A DNA stretch of 64,000 nucleotides from Paraburkholderia kururiensis (lineage in GTDB: Bacteria; Pseudomonadota; Gammaproteobacteria; Burkholderiales; Burkholderiaceae). Location: positions 620,001-684,000 of the forward strand of contig NZ_CP139965.1 in NCBI RefSeq assembly GCF_034424375.1, written 5' to 3'. Shown here one piece after another: positions 36,410 through 45,134 of this stretch; positions within the stretch are counted from its first letter, which is position 1; each line of letters opens with the position of its first letter. The notes beneath the pieces were generated by a model, which did no database searches, was not told where the DNA came from, and saw only the letters and a list, made by a program, of their open reading frames with translations. Position numbers and translations under genes: made by a program.

Positions 36410-37558
36410 TCAGAACATCTGCCGCAAGCCCACTGCCGCGCCGACGTTGTTGGTGCGGCCGATGCGATCCACATTGCCCGTGGCCGGATTGGTCACGCCA
36501 GGGTAGTCGGCGGCGAAGGCGCCCGTGCCGCGTGCGAAGTCCACCGTGCCATACACTTCGGTGCGCTTCGAGAGCGAGTATTCGGCCAGCATCGTGGCCG
36601 AGTAGTTGACGCCCGAGCCCAGCGTGCCGTCCAGCCGTTCAGCATTGCGCGCGTGGCCGTAGTAGCCCGCCACGGTGATCAGGAGCGGCGGCGTGGCGCG
36701 CCAGTTGGCGCCGACGTAGAACGTGTCGTCGATGCGGTTCGGGCTGTGGCCGTTCAGCGTGGGCGCGCCGGCTTGCTGCATGTTGGCGTCCGTCGTGCCG
36801 GTCTTGTCCTGACCGTGCAGCCAGCCGGCGAGGAGCCGTACCGTCGAGGTGATCTGGTACGCGCTGCTCACGTGCAGGAAGTTGACCTTCGCGCCGTTGA
36901 TCGCGCTGCCGTTCGCCAACGACACCGAAGTCTGCTGGAAGCCCGCGTTGATCGACGCGGGGCCGTGCGCGTACGTCAATTCCACGCCATACGTGCTGTC
37001 CAGACCCATCGCGCCGGCGTGATTGCCGAAGCCGTAGATGGCGTCGATGGAAAGGCCGTTGTACGAAGCGGCGTACTTCACCGAGTTCGGCACGGTCAGG
37101 TAGTTGCCGATGCCGTTGTACGCCCAGCTGTCTTGCCAGTAGTCGCCCACGGTCATGGGGTCGAAGATGTCGCCCATGGTGTCGTAAAGCGGCGCGTATT
37201 GATTGCCGAACGTGAGCGCGCCGTAGCGTGTGCTCGACAGACCCACGTAGGCCTGCCGGCTGAACAGCGTGTTCGCCACGTGCAGCCTTCCGTCGCCCAG
37301 CTCGAAGCCGTTTTCAAGACGGAAGATGGCCGACAGCCCGCCGCCCAGGTCTTCCGTGCCGCGCAGCCCCCAGCGGCTGTGCGTTTCGGGGCCCACTGTC
37401 ATGCCGATCAGGTCTTTGCCGTCGGGGCCGGCATTGGTCTGATAGCGAATGGCCGTATCGACGAGGCCATACAACGTGACCGAGCTTTGTGCGAACGCCG
37501 ACGACGCGCTCATTGCGAACAGCGTGCCGACACCCATGGAAATAGTGATTTTCTTCAT
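36410..37558 (-). CDS. Gram-negative trimeric porin (Burkholderia type), second copy
   Basis: 382 residues. Signal peptide MKKITISMGVGTLFAMSASSAFA, mature start QSSVTLYGLVDTAI, SRWGLRGTEDLGGGLSAIFRLENGF, loop 3 region after LTFGNQYAPLYDT, and a terminal Phe (LRQMF). Same architecture as the porin at 5808 but clearly diverged in loops, so pore selectivity probably differs. Transcribed toward the toxin-like gene, 166 bases before its start. Confidence 0.92.
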   Translation of the reverse strand: MKKITISMGVGTLFAMSASSAFAQSSVTLYGLVDTAIRYQTNAGPDGKDLIGMTVGPETHSRWGLRGTEDLGGGLSAIFRLENGFELGDGRLHVANTLFSRQAYVGLSSTRYGALTFGNQYAPLYDTMGDIFDPMTVGDYWQDSWAYNGIGNYLTVPNSVKYAASYNGLSIDAIYGFGNHAGAMGLDSTYGVELTYAHGPASINAGFQQTSVSLANGSAINGAKVNFLHVSSAYQITSTVRLLAGWLHGQDKTGTTDANMQQAGAPTLNGHSPNRIDDTFYVGANWRATPPLLITVAGYYGHARNAERLDGTLGSGVNYSATMLAEYSLSKRTEVYGTVDFARGTGAFAADYPGVTNPATGNVDRIGRTNNVGAAVGLRQMF

Positions 37559-37822
37559 AAGTTTGATCCCCTAAGCGACTGATTTTCTGCACGGCTCGTC
37601 AGCTTGTGGATGTGCCGACTGATGCCGCGGCCGCGAGCATAGTCGGCCGATTCGAGGAGGCATATTGTCCAATCTGGACGAGTCCTTTGCAGAATCGGAG
37701 AGAATCGCGGCACGATGCCGCGCCGGCCGCAGGGTCGGCGCTGAGCGCTCGGCGGCCTGATGGGCGGTCGAGGCGCTCCGAAAAAACGTGTGGTCAAAAA
37801 CCGACAACCCGGAGGGATGAGG

Positions 37823-38335
37823 ATGACGATGCGATACGTGGCGCTGCTGCGCGCCGTGAATGTGGGCGGCACAGGCAAGCTGCCGATGTCCGATCTGCGG
37901 GCGATCTGCGAATCCGTTGGCTTCACCAACGTGCGCACCTACATTGCGAGCGGCAACGTGGTGTTCGAAAGCAGGCTCGCGGAACCTGCGGTGAAGGCCC
38001 GACTCGAAAGCGGGCTGCAAGCTTATGCCGGCAAGCCCGTGGGGGTGCTAATCCGCACGGGCGCAGAACTGATGGCCGTGCTGGCCGGCAATCCGTTCAA
38101 GACGGCCGCGCCGAATCGCACGGTGGCCATCTTCCTCGATACGCCGCCGGCCGCGGACGCGCTGTCACGCGTAACCGGCCAGCAAGACGAAGAGATCGCG
38201 CTGGGCACACGCGAGATCTTCGTGCACTACGGCAGCGGCATGGCGCGTTCGAAGCTGAAGATTCCGGCTGCGAGCGCCGGAACGGCGCGCAACATGAACA
38301 CGATAGAAACGCTGGCAACGTGGGCGACCGAATAG
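37823..38335 (+). CDS. DUF1697 family protein
   Basis: 170 residues. The start MTMRYVALLRAVNVGGTGKLPMSDLR and the TNVRTYIASGNVVFES block are the DUF1697 signature. Three in-frame ATGs (37817, 37823, 37829) cluster here; the GGAGGG at 37811-37816 best fits 37823. Soluble, of unknown function. Divergent from the porin. Confidence 0.82.
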   Translation: MTMRYVALLRAVNVGGTGKLPMSDLRAICESVGFTNVRTYIASGNVVFESRLAEPAVKARLESGLQAYAGKPVGVLIRTGAELMAVLAGNPFKTAAPNRTVAIFLDTPPAADALSRVTGQQDEEIALGTREIFVHYGSGMARSKLKIPAASAGTARNMNTIETLATWATE

Positions 38336-38375
38336 CTTGCGACGTGGTCGCCCATGCACCCGACGATGCCGCCGC

Positions 38376-39392
38376 TCAACCCTCGCGGAACAGGAAGCTA
38401 TAGGCGTTGAGCGCCGGCACGCCGCCCAGGTGCGCGTAAAGCACCTTCGACCCCGCCGGGAATTCGCCGTTGCGCACGCGCTCGATCATGCCGTGCATCG
38501 ATTTGCCTTCGTAGACCGGGTCGGTCAGCATGCCTTCCATGCGTGCGCACAGCCGGATCGCCTCCAGCGTGCCTTCGTTCGGCAGCCCGTATTCAGGGCC
38601 GCCGAAGCGCTCGTCGAGCACCACGTCACGCTCGGTGATGTCGCGGCCCAGGTCCACCGCTTCCGCCGTTTGCTTCGCGATACGCGTGATCTGTTCGCGC
38701 GTTTTCTCCGGTTTCGCCGAGGCGTCGATGCCGATCACGCGGTCCGCGCGCCCGTCTGCTGCGAAGCCCACCACCATGCCCGCCTGCGTGCTGCCCGTCA
38801 CCGAACACACCACCACGTAGTCGAACTTGAAGCCGAGTTCGGCTTCCTGCTGGCGCACTTCCTCGGCAAAGCCCACAAAACCGAGCCCGCCCAGCGGATG
38901 GTCCGAGCAGCCCGCCGGAATCGCGTAAGGCTTGCCGCCCGCGGCGCGCACGCTCTCCAGCGCCTCTTCCCAGCTGCGCCGAAAGCCGATGTCGAAGCCG
39001 TCCGGCACGAGCCGCACGTCGGCGCCCATGATGCGCGACATCTGGATATTGCCGACGCGGTCATACACGGCGTCGTAGTAGTTCACCCAGTTTTCCTGCA
39101 CGAGCACGCACTTCATGCCCAGATGAGCGGCGACCGCGGCCACCTGACGCGTCTGGTTCGACTGGATGCCGCCGATCGAAACGAGCGTGTCGCAGCCCTG
39201 CGCCAACGCTTCGGGAATCAGGTATTCGAGCTTGCGGGTCTTGTTGCCGCCGAACGCGAGGCCGCTGTTGCAGTCTTCGCGCTTGGCGTAGAGCTCCACC
39301 TTGCCGCCCAGATGGTCGGATAGCCGCTTGAGCGGCTGGATCGGCGTGGGACCGAACGTGAGCGGATAGCGAGGGAAGCGCTTGAGATTCAT
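38376..39392 (-). CDS. acdS: 1-aminocyclopropane-1-carboxylate (ACC) deaminase
   Basis: 338 residues, the exact family length. PLP-dependent; cleaves ACC, the plant ethylene precursor, to 2-oxobutyrate and ammonia. PLP lysine K51 in GGNKTRKLEY. Y294 and E295 in DPVYEGKS and L322 in YAHLGGVP are the residues that separate true ACC deaminases from D-cysteine desulfhydrases. The ATG at 39392 leaves a 191-base divergent region to its regulator. Marks a plant-associated lifestyle. Confidence 0.95.
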   Translation of the reverse strand: MNLKRFPRYPLTFGPTPIQPLKRLSDHLGGKVELYAKREDCNSGLAFGGNKTRKLEYLIPEALAQGCDTLVSIGGIQSNQTRQVAAVAAHLGMKCVLVQENWVNYYDAVYDRVGNIQMSRIMGADVRLVPDGFDIGFRRSWEEALESVRAAGGKPYAIPAGCSDHPLGGLGFVGFAEEVRQQEAELGFKFDYVVVCSVTGSTQAGMVVGFAADGRADRVIGIDASAKPEKTREQITRIAKQTAEAVDLGRDITERDVVLDERFGGPEYGLPNEGTLEAIRLCARMEGMLTDPVYEGKSMHGMIERVRNGEFPAGSKVLYAHLGGVPALNAYSFLFREG

Positions 39393-39583
39393 GGCGGAGC
39401 TCCAGTACGTAAGCGGGTGATGACGGAGGATGGGGGTGGCGCCGATGCGGCCGTGCCGACGTTGCCGCAGAACGTTCATCTTAGAAAAGCCGCACAGAAA
39501 TGAGCTTGCGAAAAAAATTGCGCTGCCCTACTTTGCGTAGAGCAGTACGAACTCTTGCTTAATAGAATTGCTCCCACCTACCC
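39393..39583. promoter_or_regulatory. Divergent acdS/acdR control region
   Basis: AT-richer than its surroundings (AAAAAAATTG, TTAATAGAATTG). It must contain both promoters and, by analogy with other acdS loci, the AcdR (Lrp) binding site. I cannot place -35/-10 boxes or the Lrp box confidently. Confidence 0.5.
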
Positions 39584-40156
39584 ATGCCCACAACAAAATT
39601 GCGTGCCTCTTCGTCGCGCCGCGCAGCCACCCCGCGCCGCCGGACCACGGCCGCGCCGCAGACCGCAGACGCCGCGCAGCCGGCAGTCGAACTCGATCGC
39701 ATCGACCGCGCCATCCTGCGCGAATTGCAGCGCGACGCGTCCATCTCGAACGTGAGCCTCGCCGCCACGGTCAATCTCAGCGCACCCGCGTGCCTGCGCC
39801 GCGTGGAGCGGCTCAAGGCGGCGGGGCTCATTCGCGGCGTCGTGGCGCTGCTGGACCCGAAAGCGCTGGGCGCGGGCATGCTCGTGGTGATCGGCGTGGT
39901 GCTGGACCGCTCCACGCCCGAATCGTTTGCGGATTTCGAGAAGGCCGCCAAAAAAGTGGCGGGCTGCATGGAGTGCCACGTCGTGACCGGCGAATTCGAC
40001 TACTTCATGCTGGTGCGCACGAAAGACAGCGACAGCTTCAATCGCCTGCACGCCGAACAGCTGCTTTACCTGCCCGGCGTGCGCCAGATCCGCACGTTCA
40101 TGGTGTTGAAGGAAATTCTTTCCACCACGGCGTTTCCCATCCAGGGCCTGAAATAG
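39584..40156 (+). CDS. acdR: Lrp/AsnC family regulator of the ACC deaminase gene (AcdR-like)
   Basis: 190 residues. A basic, disordered N-terminus of ~35 residues, then the AsnC-type helix-turn-helix (LDRIDRAILRELQRDASISNVSLAATVNLSAPACLRRVERLKAAGLI), then an RAM effector domain (GCMECHVVTGEFDYFMLVRTKD, LPGVRQIRTFMVLKE). Divergent from acdS, the standard arrangement for AcdR, which activates acdS when ACC is present. Confidence 0.87.
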   Translation: MPTTKLRASSSRRAATPRRRTTAAPQTADAAQPAVELDRIDRAILRELQRDASISNVSLAATVNLSAPACLRRVERLKAAGLIRGVVALLDPKALGAGMLVVIGVVLDRSTPESFADFEKAAKKVAGCMECHVVTGEFDYFMLVRTKDSDSFNRLHAEQLLYLPGVRQIRTFMVLKEILSTTAFPIQGLK

Positions 40157-40383
40157 GTTGTCTATTGCCCACTGTTCATCGGATCGGCACGCGGTGTGCG
40201 GTTCTATGCTTGGTTCAAGCAGCCTGGTGGAATACCGGCGCCGTGCCATGTGTTAACGAAGCATGGCGAACATGCAACAGAACATGCCCCGCGGCCATGT
40301 CGGCAACGCAAGGCAGACTGGGCAGACCCTTATAAGCCATCACAGGCGTACGCACGAGGTGCAGACGCCCAGGGAGCCGGTTC

Positions 40384-40626
40384 ATGGACATTCTCGAACT
40401 CGCACGAAAAGCAGGCATGCAAGTGCTGCTCGATGCGCAGATCGGACAACAGAGCTACCACAGCGTGTCGGGCTCGCTCACGGCGTTGCAGCGTTTTGCC
40501 GACGCCGTGTGTGCAGCGAAGACCGAGCAAGCGGCAGCGCCGAACAACGGCACTGCCGCTACGCCGAAAGCCTCTGCTGTAACAGCGGACAGCACGGAAG
40601 CCGCACCGCCGCAGCCCGTGCGCTGA
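40384..40626 (+). CDS. Small conserved hypothetical protein
   Basis: 80 residues. An ordered, probably helical front half (MDILELARKAGMQVLLDAQIG, then SVSGSLTALQRFADAV) and an Ala/Pro/Thr-rich disordered tail. No signal peptide. Converges on the signalling operon. I do not recognise a family; the frame is the only good one in the gap and has normal codon use. Confidence 0.5.
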   Translation: MDILELARKAGMQVLLDAQIGQQSYHSVSGSLTALQRFADAVCAAKTEQAAAPNNGTAATPKASAVTADSTEAAPPQPVR

Positions 40627-40674
40627 ATCGCACACACGCCGCGCTGCCATGCACGGCCCATCGGCGTTTTGTTT

Positions 40675-42141
40675 TTATGCGAACCGATGAACCACGATCG
40701 TGAAGGGTTTGTCTTCCTGCGCCTCGAAGCGCCTGATCTGTTCGATCTGATGTGCGTTGACCACGCTCTCTTTCGTCATGAGCAGCACGCCGCGTCCGGT
40801 GCGCAGGTCGTCGGCCAGCCGCATGCCCTCGCGTAGCTGCGCGCTCTTGATTTGCTCCAGCGGGTCCCCGCCTTCCTGTTTCGCCCGTTCCTCCAGCACC
40901 GAGAAGAAACGCTCCACTACGAGCGGGTCGTAACGCAACCCGGCTTGTGAGCGGATCATGGCCGCCGCTTTCTGCGGCGTCACGGGGTCTTTCACGATGC
41001 CGCCGCTGCACAGGCCCTCGAAATCGCGAGCCAGCGCCAGAACGCGCGCGCCCATCACGATGTCTTCGCCAATCAGGCCATCCGGCACACCGCGGCCGTT
41101 GTACCGCTCGTACTGTTGCCGGATGATCTGCGCGACGTGCGCCAGCTGCGTGACGGGCGTGAGCACCATCTGCGCCCGCAACGGGTGCTGATAGAAGAGT
41201 TGCAGTTCTTCAGGCGAAAGGCGGTCCAGCGACTTGCGCAGCACTTCGTCGGGCAGCGCGAGTTTGCCGATGCCGTGCAGCAGGCCGGCGTAGAACACAT
41301 CCTGCGCCTGCAAGCCGCTCATGCCGAGCGCGAGCGCGATTTGCCTCGCGAGATCCGCCACGCGCGTGGACTGACCCGCCACGGCGCCGCAGCGCAGCTC
41401 GATCATGTTCGCGCACACCTGCACCATGGTCGCGAAGTTGTTCTTCAGGTCATGCTGCGCGTCTTCGAGAAACAGCACCGTCTGGCGAATTTCCTCGGTG
41501 CGCGCGTGAACCTGCACTTCCAGTTCGGTGTTGAACTCGCGCAGTGCCTCGTTCTGCTGCCGCGTGAGTTCCGTGAGCCGCATGGCCTCGCGCTGCAACG
41601 CACGCTGCTCCACGGCGTTGCGCAACGTCAGCAGCAGTTCCTGGTCGTCCCAGGGCTTGTTGAGATAGTGGTACACGCCGCCTTCGTTGATGGCGTGCAC
41701 GGCGGAATCCAGTTCGGAATAACCCGTGAGCAGGATGCGCACGGTCTCGGGATACAGCGCCTTCACGGCCGCGAGAAACTCGGCGCCGTTCATGTTGGGC
41801 ATGCGCATGTCGGACACCACGACGTCCACCTCCACGGACGCCAGCAGTTCCAGCGCTGCTGCACCGCTTTCGGCCGTGAACACGCGGTAGCCCGTGGGCC
41901 GCAGCAGCCGGCGCAGCGCGGAAAGCACGCCGGGCTCGTCGTCCACCAGCAGCACGCACGGCGTGTTGTCGTCGACGAGCACGGCTTCCACATGAGCGGC
42001 ATCCGCGCCGGCCTCTTCGGTAGCCGCAGGAAGATCCGCGGCCCCCGGCGCCCCTGCCGACGATGCGGGAACGTCGTGCATCTTGTCTTCGTACGCTGTC
42101 ATGACGGCCCCCATCGTGGTCTCGTTTTCCGCTTCGTTCAT
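40675..42141 (-). CDS. Receiver-domain protein with degenerate HD-GYP domain
   Basis: 488 residues. Residues ~60-180 form a receiver domain (CVLLVDDEPGVLSALRRLL) with phospho-acceptor Asp111 in SDMRMPNMNG and the switch Lys in NKPWDD. A coiled-coil linker follows (~185-235), then an HD-GYP-type domain (~240-420). Its catalytic motifs are eroded: H289-G290 in place of H-D, QHP kept at 319-320, RQQYE in place of HHE, and RGVP in place of the GYP loop. It is therefore unlikely to be an active cyclic-di-GMP phosphodiesterase. Last gene of a four-gene operon with CheC-like, CheY-like and kinase genes; overlaps the CheC-like gene by 4 bases. Confidence 0.8.
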   Translation of the reverse strand: MNEAENETTMGAVMTAYEDKMHDVPASSAGAPGAADLPAATEEAGADAAHVEAVLVDDNTPCVLLVDDEPGVLSALRRLLRPTGYRVFTAESGAAALELLASVEVDVVVSDMRMPNMNGAEFLAAVKALYPETVRILLTGYSELDSAVHAINEGGVYHYLNKPWDDQELLLTLRNAVEQRALQREAMRLTELTRQQNEALREFNTELEVQVHARTEEIRQTVLFLEDAQHDLKNNFATMVQVCANMIELRCGAVAGQSTRVADLARQIALALGMSGLQAQDVFYAGLLHGIGKLALPDEVLRKSLDRLSPEELQLFYQHPLRAQMVLTPVTQLAHVAQIIRQQYERYNGRGVPDGLIGEDIVMGARVLALARDFEGLCSGGIVKDPVTPQKAAAMIRSQAGLRYDPLVVERFFSVLEERAKQEGGDPLEQIKSAQLREGMRLADDLRTGRGVLLMTKESVVNAHQIEQIRRFEAQEDKPFTIVVHRFA

Positions 42142-42749
42142 AGCGCCGCAAGAAACTGCTCGAGCGCGGACTTCATCTTCTGAATGGCCGCGTCGGGCAA
42201 CAGCATCACGAGCTTCGCCACAAAGCCGCCGCGTTCCAGCGTGAAATGCACTTCGAGCAGCAGCGCCATGTCCCAGCGGCCCAGGTGCTGTTCGCCGAGC
42301 GCGCGCACGAGTCCGTCGGGCAGCACGAACGTGGGCCGCGAAAACGAGAGCCGTCTGCCCAGTTGCTCGAATACGCTGCACACGCACGCGCCCACCAGCA
42401 GGCTCGCAATGTCGGCCAGCACTTCGCTTTCCAGGTCGCTCGACACGTCTTCGTAGCCCATCAGTTCCTTGAGTTCGCGGCGGCCGTCGCGCCCGAACAG
42501 CACGATGGCCTCGCCCGAAATGTCGGACTGAAACGACTGACGCACGGGCGGCGGCACGTCTTTCGCCTGTTCCGCGGCAATCAGCTCGGCGCGCAATTGA
42601 TCCGCGCTCACCAGCTTGATGTCGGGCACCGACAGCGTGACGAACGCCCCCAGCAGCTCCGCCAGCGCGGCACCGGCCTTACCCATGCCGATGTTGGAAA
42701 TTTCCTGAAGGGCGTCGCGGTGCTCTTCGTTGAGAAACAGTTCATTCAT
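42138..42749 (-). CDS. CheC/CheX-like protein
   Basis: 203 residues. The first CheC phosphatase helix is intact (ALQEISNIGMGKAGAALAELL, with E-x-x-N). The second copy of the motif (EVLADIASLLVGACV) lacks the E-x-x-N pair, so at most one active site remains. CheC proteins dephosphorylate CheY-type receivers, and this gene lies between a CheY-like gene and a receiver-HD gene, overlapping both by 4-8 bases. Inference: it resets one of these receivers. Confidence 0.75.
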   Translation of the reverse strand: MNELFLNEEHRDALQEISNIGMGKAGAALAELLGAFVTLSVPDIKLVSADQLRAELIAAEQAKDVPPPVRQSFQSDISGEAIVLFGRDGRRELKELMGYEDVSSDLESEVLADIASLLVGACVCSVFEQLGRRLSFSRPTFVLPDGLVRALGEQHLGRWDMALLLEVHFTLERGGFVAKLVMLLPDAAIQKMKSALEQFLAAL

Positions 42750-43110
42750 AGAGCCCGTACCCCTTCAAAATAGGCACGATGCGATCGGTCGAAACCGGCT
42801 TCGGCACGAAGCCGATCGCACCCAGCGCCTTCACGCGCTCCACCGCGCCGGACTGAATGTCCGCCGATACCACGATCACGAAGGCGTTCATGCCTTCGTG
42901 GCGAATGCTTTCGAGCACCGTGAAGCCATCCATGACCGGCATGGTCAAGTCCAGAAAAATCACCGCGCCCTTGCCCGCGCGATACAGGTCCAGCGCCTCC
43001 GCGCCGTTGGCTGCCTGCGCGATGTCCACGTCCCAGTCGTCGGGCAAGGACTTGATCAACAACTTGCGGGCAAGCATCGAATCGTCCGCAACAATGATGG
43101 GTAAAGCCAT
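42742..43110 (-). CDS. Stand-alone response-regulator receiver (CheY-like)
   Basis: 122 residues, a single receiver domain. Acidic pair VADDSML at the N-terminus, phospho-Asp54 in FLDLTMPVMDG, Ser/Thr switch in IVVSAD, and the Lys in FVPKPVS. No output domain. It follows the kinase gene by 12 bases and is its probable partner. Confidence 0.88.
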   Translation of the reverse strand: MALPIIVADDSMLARKLLIKSLPDDWDVDIAQAANGAEALDLYRAGKGAVIFLDLTMPVMDGFTVLESIRHEGMNAFVIVVSADIQSGAVERVKALGAIGFVPKPVSTDRIVPILKGYGLYE

Positions 43111-43122
43111 ACCACCTCCTCG

Positions 43123-44511
43123 TCAGCCGGCTGCCGGCAACGCTGCGTCTGCGGCGCCGTCCACCGGCAGCGCGACGCGGAACGTGGTGCCCACGCCGCG
43201 CTCGCTTGTTACCGTGATCCGTCCGTGATGCGCGTTCACGATGCCGTAGCTCACCGAGAGCCCGAGCCCCGTGCCCGTGCCGACGGGCTTCGTCGTGAAG
43301 AACGGATCGAAAATGCGCTTCAGGTTCTCCGGCGCGATTCCGCAGCCGGCGTCCTCTATTTCGAACCACACGAAAGGCGCGCCGCGGCCTTCGTTCGCCT
43401 CGTAGCCGGTACGAATGGTGATCGTGCCGCGCCGTGCGTCGCGATGTGCGCCCTCGCCATGCAGCCCCGCATACGACTGCGCGGCGTTCACCACCAGGTT
43501 CAGCACGACCTGGTTGATCTGCGACGGAATGCAATGCACCTGCGGCAGCTCGCCGTATTCGCGCACGAGTTCGGCCAGATACTTCACCTCGTTGTGCACG
43601 ATGTTCAGCGTGGATTCGATGCAGCGGTGAACGTCGACCCATTCCCACTGATGCGCGCTGTCCACACGCGAGAAATCGCGCAGATCCACCACGATGTCGC
43701 GCACGCGCGCAAGCCCGTCCTTCGATTCCGCCACGAGCGCCGGCGCGTCGTCGCGCACGTAGCCCAGGTCCGCCTGTTTTTCGAGCGCCGCCACCGCGGC
43801 CTTCAAACCGGCGTCGCCGCTGCGCGCCACCGCCGCGCCCACGTCTTCCACGTAACGCGTCAACGTGGCGAGATAGCCCGACAGCGTGTTCAAGTTCGAG
43901 AGCACGAACCCCACGGGGTTGTTGATCTCGTGCGCGATGCCCGCCGCAAGCTGGCCAATAGCGGCAAGCTTCTCGGACTGCAGCAACTGCTGATGCGCCT
44001 GCGCCAGTTCGTCGTTGAGCGCCGACAGCTGCGCGTTGCGTTGCGTCAGTTCCGCGAGCATGTCCGTCGCCATCTTCTCGCGCTCCTGCAACTCGCCATA
44101 CGCCATGCAGATGTCCGTGGCATCCACGATGGTCACGCCCACGGCAATCACCGTGCCGTGCCCGTCGTCGATGGGAACGAAGCTGCAGTTCTGGCGCATG
44201 GCGTCGATCGTTCCCGTGATGGGACGCGAATGCTCAAAGCGAAACAGATACGGCCGGTGCTCCCACGACGAAAACATCGAAACGCCCAGCGCGAACACGC
44301 TTTCCACTTTCTTCGTGAACCAGCGGCGCGCGAGGTCGGGGAACAGCGAAAAGAGGTCCCGGCCCACCACGTCTTCGGCAAGCCGTCCGCTGTGGTACTC
44401 CATGAAGCGGTTCCACGACAGCACGCGCATGTCGCGATCCACCGAAAACACGCCGCAATTGACGAGTTCGACGATGGCTTCCGAGAGCTGCGTTCTGGTG
44501 ACGTCCGACAT
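43123..44511 (-). CDS. PAS-containing sensor histidine kinase
   Basis: 462 residues, cytoplasmic (no membrane segment). PAS domain ~10-135 (NCGVFSVDRDMRVLSWNRFM, GRDLFSLFPDL), coiled coil, then H-box LAAGIAHEINNPVGFVLSNL with His194. The ATPase domain has N-box VVLNLVVNAAQS, G1 EDAGCGIAP, F-box DPFFTTKPVGTGTGLGLS. First gene of the four-gene signalling operon. Confidence 0.9.
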   Translation of the reverse strand: MSDVTRTQLSEAIVELVNCGVFSVDRDMRVLSWNRFMEYHSGRLAEDVVGRDLFSLFPDLARRWFTKKVESVFALGVSMFSSWEHRPYLFRFEHSRPITGTIDAMRQNCSFVPIDDGHGTVIAVGVTIVDATDICMAYGELQEREKMATDMLAELTQRNAQLSALNDELAQAHQQLLQSEKLAAIGQLAAGIAHEINNPVGFVLSNLNTLSGYLATLTRYVEDVGAAVARSGDAGLKAAVAALEKQADLGYVRDDAPALVAESKDGLARVRDIVVDLRDFSRVDSAHQWEWVDVHRCIESTLNIVHNEVKYLAELVREYGELPQVHCIPSQINQVVLNLVVNAAQSYAGLHGEGAHRDARRGTITIRTGYEANEGRGAPFVWFEIEDAGCGIAPENLKRIFDPFFTTKPVGTGTGLGLSVSYGIVNAHHGRITVTSERGVGTTFRVALPVDGAADAALPAAG

Positions 44512-44716
44512 GGCGAGAACAATGCATGGGCGAACAGGCCTGCTCTCGCAGAGGGCTGGGGCGGAACCTGCGCACGCACGATAACGTGATCGACATCTGC
44601 GTTAACGGCCGCTCTTTCCATCTGCAGAATGCGGGGAATCCCTGTGATGGACGCGAAATACAGCGCGGCGATTGTCCGCGACTTCGCGCTGAAGTCGGGA
44701 AGCGATGAAATGAACT

Positions 44717-44740
44717 GCGGCCCCTTTTCCCGGGGGCCGC
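44717..44740 (-). terminator. Hairpin after the glycine-zipper lipoprotein gene
   Basis: GCGGCCCC (44717-44724) pairs with GGGGCCGC (44733-44740), 8 bp with an 8-base loop, 54 bases past the gene's stop. No T-run, so only a weak terminator call. Confidence 0.35.
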
Positions 44741-44794
44741 TATCTTGCTTGATCGATATGGCGTGCGCTGCAGGCGCAGTGCAGACTGCGGGAC

Positions 44795-44980
44795 TTACTT
44801 GCCCAGTTCGTGCCCGATGATGCCGCCCGCCACCGCGCCGCCTACGGTACCCACCGTGCTGCCGTGCGTGGCCTCGTGGCCCACGTAGCCGCCTGCCGCT
44901 GCGCCGCCCAGCGTGCATCCCGAAAGCGGCGCAACCAGCAGCGCCGCGGCCCACATGCTGACGAAGAGAAGTCGTTTCAT
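44795..44980 (-). CDS. Glycine-zipper lipoprotein
   Basis: 61 residues. Lipoprotein signal MKRLLFVSMWAAALLVAPLSGC, then a Gly-x3-Gly-rich region GGAAAGGYVGHEATHG and GGAVAGGIIGHELGK of the OsmB/glycine-zipper 2TM type. Outer-membrane associated, role unknown; often stress induced. Divergent from the GH27 gene. Confidence 0.75.
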   Translation of the reverse strand: MKRLLFVSMWAAALLVAPLSGCTLGGAAAGGYVGHEATHGSTVGTVGGAVAGGIIGHELGK

Positions 44981-45134
44981 GGTCTTGTCCCTGAACTGAA
45001 ACTGATGTCTTTCATTCAGCAAACAGTGTGCCGCTGCGTCGTTCGCCCGTTTCGTTCCGCCCGTTGGCGACGTGGGCGTGCGGTTTGCTCGCGGCGTGGA
45101 GTCGTTGCCGCCACGCGCGGAAGGAGAACAACGC

